A stretch of DNA of 64,000 nt. Origin: Trametes villosa (Eukaryota > Basidiomycota > Agaricomycetes > Polyporales > Polyporaceae). Below are positions 48,946 to 56,942 of this stretch, piece by piece (positions within the stretch are counted from its first letter, which is position 1; each line of letters begins with the position of its first letter). The notes beneath the pieces are model-generated. The model searched no databases. It was not told the origin of the DNA and saw only the letters and a program-made list of their open reading frames with translations. The DNA lies in the NCBI GenBank assembly GCA_002964805.2, contig PUDQ02000057.1, forward strand, positions 62,001-126,000, read 5' to 3'. The translations under genes and the position numbers were made by a program.

Positions 48946-51309
48946 TCAAGCTTCTGTGCCCTCGGAAGACATCCTCGCAAAAATCGACTCCGTGTCCACG
49001 CCCGGGAACACCTCGAAGTCCGTATCCACCGCGCACACCGTTCCCTCCTCCGGTACCTGTACAGAGGCCAGTTCCGGTCAGGGAATACTGTGTGCTCTGC
49101 AAACGAACAGACATACCGTGCCGTTCGTGAGGTACTCGAATATGACCGCATTGAGGCACTGGGACGGCTCCGAGATGGACACATGCTGCAAGTATCGTCT
49201 GGGGAGTTTATTGGATGTTCGCATGCACCACTCACCCCGAACGCGCGCTGCGTCACGAGCCTCGCGCTGTCCCCGAGCAGAGCCGTGACAGCCTCCGCCT
49301 CGGGGAGGGGCGTCACCGGATCGAGCTTTGCGAGGATCAGCCACATTTCCTCCCGGAGACCATGGAGAACTCGCACCGTGTTGGAGACGACGAGGACCTT
49401 GTTCGCGAGCGTCTTGTTGAACGGGCCCTGGTACCGCTCGACGGCGCGGACGGGCCAGAACGGGCACACGTAGAAGATGCCCGGCAATACTGCGCTAACT
49501 GTAGTCTCAGACATCACTGTGAGCCGATGGACTGAGATGAGGGGGGCGCGTGGGTGACGTACACATCGCGGAGGTATTGTGCGAGGCGGCGATGACAGTA
49601 TCGAACATGTCGGACACGTTCGTCCCGCGCAGGTCAACACTGTCGCCGCACAAGATGGCTACGTCGCTGTACGACCGCGTCTCGTTTTGCAGGTTCTCCC
49701 CCCTCTTCTGCGCACTGTATACGCAGATCCATCGAACGATTAATATTTGCCTCTGTAGACGTAGGATGTAGGAATAATGGTACGTACCGGCGACGAGCCT
49801 GAGAGCCCGACTCAGCCTGCACGCCCGCGACGAACGTGGGCCACGTCGTGTTCACGAAGCTCGCCCACTGCGCGGGCGTATACATCACGGTGAAAATGGC
49901 CTCTACGGGATTCAACATCCGTTTCAGCGCGCATACATTGACTTTGTACACTGGAATACGCACCGCGGATGCTCGCAGAGGTCACCGGCACAGAGGCGTT
50001 CGCGCGCGCTGCGTCGTGCGCTTTCTTCAGCAGCCCCTGGACCGCCGCGTCGATATCGGCTGCGGACTCTCCAATTGCGGAGGCGATCGGACAGCCTTGT
50101 GGGCCGGCGAGCGCGCAGCCGGTGAGGAAGCCCTGGTAGACTTGGTCGGCATTCGCGAGCTCGTGGAATACCCACATCTATGTGGACGGCGTCAGCGTTA
50201 TAGTGGCGTTCAGTGTGCGGATGGCGGGGGCTCACTTCTGGGGTCTCTTCTGTTGCAAGAAGGGTAGCGTCAATCATGCCGTCTATCATTACTCGGCCAA
50301 CGCGCTAGCGGACACTGCGTGAGGTTTGCCGTGAATACAGGGGGGATTTTCTCACCTCGGGGAACACTACAGAAAGAAATCAACCCAGAAGAAGGCGGAA
50401 AGACTGCAGCAAGACTTACTATTGATCAACCACTGGCCCAGCACCGTCCCGTAAGAAAAGCCGAGGAAGTTAATCGGACTCCCCGGGCCGTCGAGGGTGT
50501 CCGCGAGAGCGACAGTATCGCGCGCAGTCGCCGCCGTTCCAACGTACCGCAAGAACTTCCCGCTCGGGTGCCGCAGGCATCGCCGCCCCCACTCGTCGTA
50601 CTTGGCCTGCAACACAGGTGCCTGCGCGAGGAGTGCCTGCACATCGCTCGGGTCGGAGAAGTTGCCTGTGAACTCGATCCCGTCGATTTCTGCAGTGCCG
50701 TTCCAGAATGCGTTGAATTCGTCGGGACTGTCGAAGCAGAAGATCTCCCCGGGGCTTGTTGCGGAGGGGCTTCAATAAGTAGGCGTTTTCAGAGGGGCTG
50801 TAATCTCGGGCTTACATGGTGAGCGTCCCAACGCCGCGCGGATCCCAGCTGACGATGTCGTACAACCCGCCAGACAGGCTAGTGAGAGCGGCACTCATTG
50901 CGTTGAGGGTACCCAATCCCGAACCGCCGGGCCCACCTGGATTGAAATGTTTCAGCTGGGGGTGACAGCGGACATATGCGTACGAACGTACCGGGATTGA
51001 GGAAAATAGTCCCGCGGCTTTCTTGAATTGCACTGAGCTTAGCAAGTGCAAGTCTGCCACTCCCGACAGAGGGGTCATGGTAATCCAAGGGGACGTCGAA
51101 GAAGCTGCATGTCAAAGCCGGATTGGTGATAACCGAAGGATCGCATGGACCCCATACAATACTGGAAGCATTCTGTATACCATGTAGAAGAGCGTAAGCT
51201 ACGCAGAGAGAAAGAACGGTCGTGGGCTTACCTGGTAGCCGCTTCCGGCGAGTACGCCGCCCAGAAGCTCCAACACAACCACGCAGGAGGTGATTCTCAG
51301 TGAGACCAT
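48946..51309 (-). CDS. Secreted alpha/beta-hydrolase, S33/TAP-like, third copy
   Basis: It starts at ATG 51309 (MVSLRITSCVVVLELLGG, a signal peptide) and stops at 48946. The exon pattern equals that of the copies at 25357 and 28722, again with the 11-nt exon (TGTTCCCCGAG) near 50360. Motifs are NPGGPGGSG, the elbow GFSYGT (50442-50466), CPFWPVRAVERY, LDPVTPLPEA, and HVSISEP where the other copies have HTS. The catalytic His is kept. Compared with the second copy it is the closer relative by shared words such as AESGSQ and ANASVPVTSA. Its 3' end converges with the LysM gene at a distance of 134 bp. Enzyme activity is expected; the substrate is unknown. Confidence 0.88.
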
Positions 51310-51612
51310 AGCGTAGGTGGAGAGAGACGCGATGCAGTATAGACGAAACTTGACAGAATACTTATATCGCTGTGAGAGGAGCGCTATACGTACCCACGCT
51401 ACGAGACGAAACCTTGCCTTCGCGGCGGTAGAGAAACGTGCTTAGGATCCGATGTTGGCTGTGCCCCTTGCAGGTCGGGACTGCGAGACTGCGATCAAGA
51501 ACGACAATGTCCACACGATCTCCGAGCCCGCAGTACCTACTGAGGCGCAGGTCAGAACGTGGGACTTAAAGCCCGCAGCGACATCTTCAAGCAGCGTCAA
51601 GTTGTAGACATA
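51310..51612. other. Upstream region of the third hydrolase
   Basis: No exon is visible. The hydrolase promoter should lie here, with the MITE-like element beginning about 300 bp upstream of the start codon. Confidence 0.5.
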
Positions 51613-51881
51613 CTGTACTTCCCAGACCTTAAGCGATGTCCCCTGTCCCGAGGCCCTCATCGCCGCGCCTATTTGGGCGCTTGTCCCTATGTCCCCGGCC
51701 ACCCATCGCCTAACCCCCCTCCGCCAAATTGGGTATTTTGGCTTAGTCACGGGCGCTTAAGAGCTCTGGGCGAATGATATCGCCTGTGTCCCCCTGTCCC
51801 CGGCCACCCATCGCCTACCCTCCCCCTTCCCACGCCCTAATTTAGGGTTACATCGCCTCGCCTAAGGTCTGGGACGTACAG
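51613..51881. mobile_element. MITE-like element with terminal inverted repeats
   Basis: The left end CTGTACTTCCCAGACCTTA and the reverse complement of the right end (CTGTACGTCCCAGACCTTA) match at all but one base. Similarity continues inward to GCGATGT after a small gap. Both ends are flanked by TA, the target duplication of Tc1/mariner-type elements. At 269 bp with no open frame it fits a non-autonomous MITE. The interior holds two copies of a GTCCCCGGCCACCCATCGCC unit (51691 and 51796). Confidence 0.75.
51691..51817. repeat. Direct repeat pair inside the MITE
   Basis: A 22-bp unit starting GTCCCCGGCC occurs at 51691-51712 and 51796-51817. A third degenerate copy lies near 51641-51670. Confidence 0.7.
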
Positions 51882-52026
51882 TAGCCAAGCAACGCGGATA
51901 CTCACCTGTGTAAAGTTGACGGGGCGCAATTCGGAGCGCAGTTTCTTATCAATGCAGAGGCTTGCCAATAGCGCCAATATTAGTAGAATCGTTGAGCGCG
52001 GGAGGTGTCGTTGTATCAGCATTGAG

Positions 52027-53055
52027 TAGCCTCTCCTCGCATCGACAGCCTCCCGGGCTTCATTACGCGACGGGACGCTCACGGGCTACGGCTCAGGCAT
52101 ACGCAAGTTCCACATCTTCTGCGACGTGTTCTCGATCCCCGAACAGGAGCGCCTACCGGCATCCTACGAGATCCTCCACTCATTCTGCCTCTGGGCCGCA
52201 GCGGACCCGTCCACGTCCGACATCGCTCTGGCGGGGAGCGTCCCATTCGAGCCGGTCTCGGTCCAAGTTGCGGGCAAGTATCTCGATGCAATACGGGCGT
52301 GGCACTTGGCACAAGGCTGGCCCCCACCGCTTTCTGACGAACGCCGCACACAAATCAGCTGGTCGCTGCGAGGACTAGCCAACCTGCAACAGCAACGCCG
52401 CTCCAGACCGCCACGGCCACCTGTGACACTACACATGCTCGCGGCACTGAAGGCATCACTCAAGCTCGACGACCCCTTTGAAGCATGCGTATGGGCCATT
52501 GCCGCGTCCTCGTTCTGGGGGCTCATGCGTTTCGGCGAGGCGACAGTCACGTCCCGAAACGCTTTCGACCGGCGGCGCCATCTGACACGAGCAAACGCGC
52601 TCTTCGGAGTCGACCTCGACGGCAAGGAGTACGCCCGGCTGGACCTCCCGACGGCAAAGACGGCCAAGCCGGGCGAAGTACAGCATATCTTCCTCGTCAA
52701 GCAAGGCTCGCTGTGCCCGCTGGACGCCCTCCGCAACCTCGCCCGGGTGGTTCCAGCCTCCGCAGAAGAGCCTCTCTTCTGCTGGCGCGACCGCACGGGC
52801 GCTGCCCGGCCGATGGTGCGCGACACGGCGCTCAAATTCATCAACTCGCGCTTCACCGCGGCGGGGTACGGCACGTCCTTTGGCCACTCCTTCCGCATCG
52901 GCGGCGCGTCCTTCTACCTATCGCAGAAGGTCGACCCGGAGGTCGTTCGGATCATGGGCCGCTGGAGATCCCTTGCGTACCAGGTGTACATACGGGCGTT
53001 CGAGCAAGTCGCATCACGCCACACCGCGGATCTCGCAGCGAACTACGACCTGTAG
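52027..53055 (+). CDS. Tyrosine recombinase of an Agaricomycete mobile element
   Basis: The frame opens after a likely acceptor (GAGTAG) near 52026 and ends at a stop at 53053-53055, giving about 342 residues; the true 5' exon was not found. The N-terminal part (LTGYGSGIRKFHIFCD) resembles the SAM-like arm-binding region of phage-type integrases. The catalytic set is complete: the first Arg in GLMRFGE, the HSFRIGG motif (H-x-x-R), GRWRS, and the Tyr in AYQVYIRAF. Such enzymes cut and rejoin DNA through a tyrosine link. They occur in Crypton, DIRS and Ngaro elements and as free-standing genes in Agaricomycetes; which class applies here is unclear. A 139-bp repeat follows its 3' end. Confidence 0.8.
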
Positions 53056-53127
53056 CCGCACGCGTCAGGGGTTGGGGAGGCGCGTCGCATTTCGCACCGC
53101 GGGTCGCGCGCAGCTCCATGTCGGGAG

Positions 53128-53266
53128 AGCGGCTCGACCTGCTCCGCGTCCGCGCCCGGCCCTCGGCCGGGCCCAGCCCAACCCACGTACCGGTGAGCCA
53201 CCGCCGACGCCTGCACGCTCACGACGCTCGATCCCAGCTCTCCCTTCAGCCCAAGACGAGGCTGGA
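53128..53266. repeat. 139-bp direct repeat, left copy
   Basis: By eye this is identical to 61057-61195. It contains a GC hairpin (GCCCGGCC-ctc-GGCCGGGC) and what could be a small intron (GTGAGC...CCCAG). Without the LTR element the two copies would be about 290 bp apart. It could be the end of the recombinase element or the first exons of a duplicated gene. Confidence 0.8.
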
Positions 53267-53348
53267 ATCTGTGCAGGGGCCGGCCGAACCCGAGAGGCCG
53301 GCGCCCAGCGTCCAGCCGAGCGACGGGCGCCTAGAGAGCGCCCACCGC

Positions 53349-54017
53349 TGATGCACTCAACTATCCCCTAGGGACAACCAGAGACAGGCCGAGGGCCTTC
53401 GGAGGACGAGGCCTGTAGGGGAGCTAAGCGCGAGACGGAGGAGAAGCGAGGTTCGAGTCGGGGTGCCCTTCGCGGGGAGAGCGCGATGCGCTGGCAAGTC
53501 GCGTGCGAGTCGCGGCACGGACGCGGGGGCGAGATAGAGTAGAGCTTGCCACGAGAGTGCAAACGAGGACGCTAGAGACGGCACGGGGATGCAATTTGCA
53601 ACGCAACGCAAGACGCTATTCGCAGAGGGGACGCAGACGCAATTGAGCTCCTGAGGGTCAGGGGGAAAGGAATCTGAGTTGTCTAGCGCCCGAGGCGCGG
53701 AGATACATGGAGGGATCGTAGCTATCCAAGCCTAGACCCAAGTGCGGCCTAGACTGCTTCTCGGGAACCGCTCCGCGCCGCGCGCGGACCGTCGCGCCCG
53801 CCGCGCACCTACCGCGCGCGCGCTCGGAATGCATGCCGCGCCATTAGCGCCTGCACCGGATAGGGCCCCGCGTGTGCTGCACCCGCCTCTTGACAGTGAC
53901 TCGCGCTCCGCGCTGCCTGTCGCGAGCTCTGCGCGCGCGCTGCCATCGCGAAATCCAAGTGTGCGCGCCGCTGCCTGTGTCGCGATTTCTGGAGTCAGCG
54001 GTGCACCGGGCGTATCA
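53349..54017 (-). repeat. Left LTR (3' LTR of the minus-strand element)
   Basis: 669 bp, with plus-strand ends TGATGCACTC and GGGCGTATCA. It is preceded by CCGC and followed by the polypurine tract. Equal in length to the right LTR, with C in place of T at about 53551. Confidence 0.9.
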
Positions 54018-54030
54018 TCTCCCCCCCACT
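54018..54030 (-). other. Polypurine tract
   Basis: On the minus strand AGTGGGGGGGAGA directly abuts the left LTR, as expected for the plus-strand primer of an LTR element. It fixes the element's orientation. Confidence 0.8.
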
Positions 54031-54925
54031 GAAATCCCGACCGTCCTCGGTCGGCCATCGTGGCGCGTGCATGCGCGCTGTGTCGGAACCAGGCACTTCG
54101 CGTCGCTAGAGGTGCAGCGACAAAGCGTGATGTGAGGGGCACCCGCCCGCGCTGTGGAGGGTGAAGAACGGAAGGTCGCGGAGTTTGCGCTCAGTGTGTC
54201 GCAAACGTGCTTGATCAGCGTGTACCGCGCCCGCTCGCTGGTCGGCAGTCTCCCGGATGCTCGCTAATGGGGAACGCGAAGGGGATAGGCGCGCGCGACA
54301 CCATTCTTCGCTTGATGGAGGATAGGGTCTTCCGCGGCCAGGCCGCCGCAGGTTGACGTCTATTGCAGTCGCGCGCGCGAGGCCGTCGTGATCCGAACTG
54401 CTGCGCTGCACTAACGCGACTTGTGGCCCGGTGTTGCGGACACCAGTGCGCTCCTAGGCCTCAAGGGATGCGCGCGCACTGGGTGCGACTCGCGCGCGCT
54501 CGGCTCTGGTGGCGAGATAGCACAGGAGCGCGGGATGGGCGAGGCCGAGTAGCGACGGGCGCTTGTGACGAGCTGGTTGGGTAACGAGGCGTCTTGACAC
54601 ATCGGTGACTTCGCGGGTACGCGCCTGGCGGTTCTCATGAGGCGGAACACGTCCTACATGCCGCGCGCAGTAGGGGCCTCCATGATGGTCACCGGTAGGC
54701 GCCAAATTACCCCATTGCCACGCCTCCCAGGGTAGCGGTAAGCGCGAGCGCGGTCCTCTCTTCGCGATGCCTGGTTCTTTGCCGCGCTGCGGGTCGCGTT
54801 GCCTGCGCAAGCCTCCGCGCCACGCGCGGTCCGCGCGCTGCTCGCTATAAGGCCAGTGCGCTCGCGCTGGGCTGTCCCCTCGACCGTCTGACGTGTCCTC
54901 GTCCGCCCGCTGGTGTCCGCTCCCA

Positions 54926-56566
54926 ATGTCTAGCCAGCTCTTGTCCGCGGGGCTCGCACTTCCTGACGGACACGCTGACGTTGCCCTGGAGCTCCTGGAC
55001 GAAGTCTTGGAGCCTCTGTGGATGTCTGAGCCCAGCGGTGTCGCCGACGCGACCGACTACCTCTTGTGGGCCGAGCAGGTTGCTACCGCCTTGGTACGCC
55101 TAGCCGCGACTCCCGTTACCACTGCGCTCGCTGACGCCCTCTTGCTAGGACACCGCAATCGCCTCCGGGGTCGACCCTTCGCGCCTCGCCGCGTATGCGG
55201 ACCGCGTCCATCATGTTATCGCGCGCCGCCTACCTGGCGCTCGCGACATGTGGCCGGAGTGGGCGAGCGGCGCCCTGCTGCAGGCAGATGAGCGCGCCCA
55301 GGCCGCTGAGGCTGCCCGCCGCGCTGCTGAAGACGAGGCTCGTCGCGCCGCACCTTTCGAGTCTCGCGAGGCTGCACCGCGCGGTGCTGGAGCGCGCAAC
55401 TATGCCTCCCTCGCGCCGCCGGCTGCGCTTTCCGCGATGGACCGTCTCCGAGCTCTGGGCGCGTCCGCTCGCCGTTCCACCTCCGCCTTCGCGACCCCCG
55501 AGAAGGAGCCGGACTTGGCCGCCGCCCCAGAACGCCCCAAACCGCGCCCGCGCAACTTCACAACCCCGCGCACGCAGTTGTTCGACCACGTCGCCGTCCC
55601 GTCGCACACCTCGTCGGCTACTCCCGCGGGTGCTCCGGCGCCGCGCAAGCGCGACCGAACCCCCGAGGCGTCCCTGGACCTGGACCACCTGGTCGAGGAG
55701 GAGAGCGATGAGTCGGAGTCTGAAGAAGACGACACTGGGCCCGCTCGCGCGACCCGCTCTGCAACGCGGGGCCAGTCTACCACCTCGGCGCCGCCTGCCA
55801 AGAAGGCGCGCACCTCCGCGAAGAGCAAGGCCACTCGCGCGCCTGAGCCCGAGCTGCTCGCCAACTGGGTGGTGCGTCTGCCTGTCCTCCTACAGGTGCG
55901 CAGTAGCGCTGACCTTCTTCCTCCGGTGTAGCAGTACCCCCGTTGTGCGAAGTGTGCGGAGCGCGGCCAGATTTGCATCCTTCAAGAGGATGCGCCGTGT
56001 TGCCACCGGTGCGCGCAACACCACCGCCGCTGCATTTTCGGCCCTGAGCCCGGCGTGCCGTACGCGGCCTGATACGATCAACAGCGCTTTCCACGCGGTA
56101 AGGTGTCCTGGTCTCTCCTCCTATCGCCTGCTGCTGACGCCCTCTCAGCGATCGCGACCTTGAACACCACCGGCCAGGTCGTCTCCGCGAAGTTTGCGAC
56201 GCCGCAGACCGTCCCCGCCCTCGCAGCCGAGCCTGCTAAAGGCAAGGGCAAGTCGGTGGCCGGCAGGTCCTCGGCCAACGCGGTCGCGTCCGGGTCCGGC
56301 ACGCGCGTGCGTATCTAGTCCGCTGTACGTCTGTCTTTTGATCTCCTGCGCTTTCTGGCGCGCCGCTGACAGTCCTACAGTCCGCGCCCGCTGGCACTGC
56401 CTCCTTGCGCGACAGCGCTGCCGACAACGCGCGCGTCGAGCTCAGTGGTCTCCGTCTCTGTCGTGTCGCGCTTGATGCGCAGATCGGTGAGGTGGAGCGA
56501 TACCTCCGCGATGTGCGCAGTGCTCGGGCCCGCAACACCCTGCCGTTCTTGGAGGATGATGAGTGA
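54926..56566 (+). CDS. Zn2Cys6-type protein gene carried antisense in the LTR element, with in-frame stop
   Basis: Five exons (54926-55093, 55149-55871, 55932-56097, 56149-56306, 56381-56566) have good donors (GTACGC, GTGCGT, GTAAGG, GTGCGT), CTGAC branch sites and matching phases. The first two exons encode an Ala-rich helical region and a basic and acidic low-complexity part with a nuclear-signal-like PAKKARTSAKSK. Exon 3 encodes cysteines spaced C-x2-C-x6-C-x8-C-x2-C-x6-C, the spacing of fungal binuclear zinc clusters. The last exon is charged and possibly coiled coil (QIGEVERYLRDVRSARAR). A TGA at 56070-56072 interrupts exon 3 after the cluster, so the product is either 343 residues or the gene is inactive; exons 4 and 5 still keep frame. 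Its role in the element is unknown. Confidence 0.7.
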
Positions 56567-56942
56567 GGGTGCGCAGTCGGAAGGGAGGGGAGGTGGTGAG
56601 CGGGCCGTAAGGTGGTAATGTCCGTAGTCAGTACCCAGATCGTCAATCGCGTCGGCCTGCCCGCGCGCTCCTGCGCGGCGCTGGTCGGCCTTTCTTGGGT
56701 CTCAAGCTGGTCCGCAGGATAAGGGAAGGGGAGAGAGGTGAGAGAGCGCGTGAGAGAGAGCAAAGGGGGCGCCAGAGCGAGAGAGCGAGAGAAAGAGAGA
56801 GCGCGCGAGCCAGAGCGAATCAGCGCAATGTACAAAGAAGAAGATGGAAGCGAGAGGGAAGTGGGAGCACGCCAGCGCGCTCTTCGTATGTGTCCGCATT
56901 GTCTGGGAGCCTATCGTGCCTGCGCGTCCGCCATGCGCCGCG
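56567..56942. other. Short region between the converging antisense gene and Gag
   Basis: This contains a purine-rich GAGAGA stretch at about 56725-56815. No exon was seen. Confidence 0.5.

Noticed and set aside
51841..51850. Telomere-like TTAGGG
   Set aside because: A single unit inside the MITE; no tandem array.
53357..53611. Open frames inside both LTRs
   Set aside because: They occur identically in both LTRs and have no known counterpart; LTRs are normally non-coding.
55195..56163. 322-codon plus-strand frame of very Arg/Pro-rich protein
   Set aside because: Overlaps the antisense gene in another frame; the spliced model has better splice sites and a zinc cluster.
54018..56942. Search for reverse transcriptase or integrase in the LTR element
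   Set aside because: No frame shows the YxDD motif of reverse transcriptase or the zinc-binding and acidic residues of integrase on either strand.
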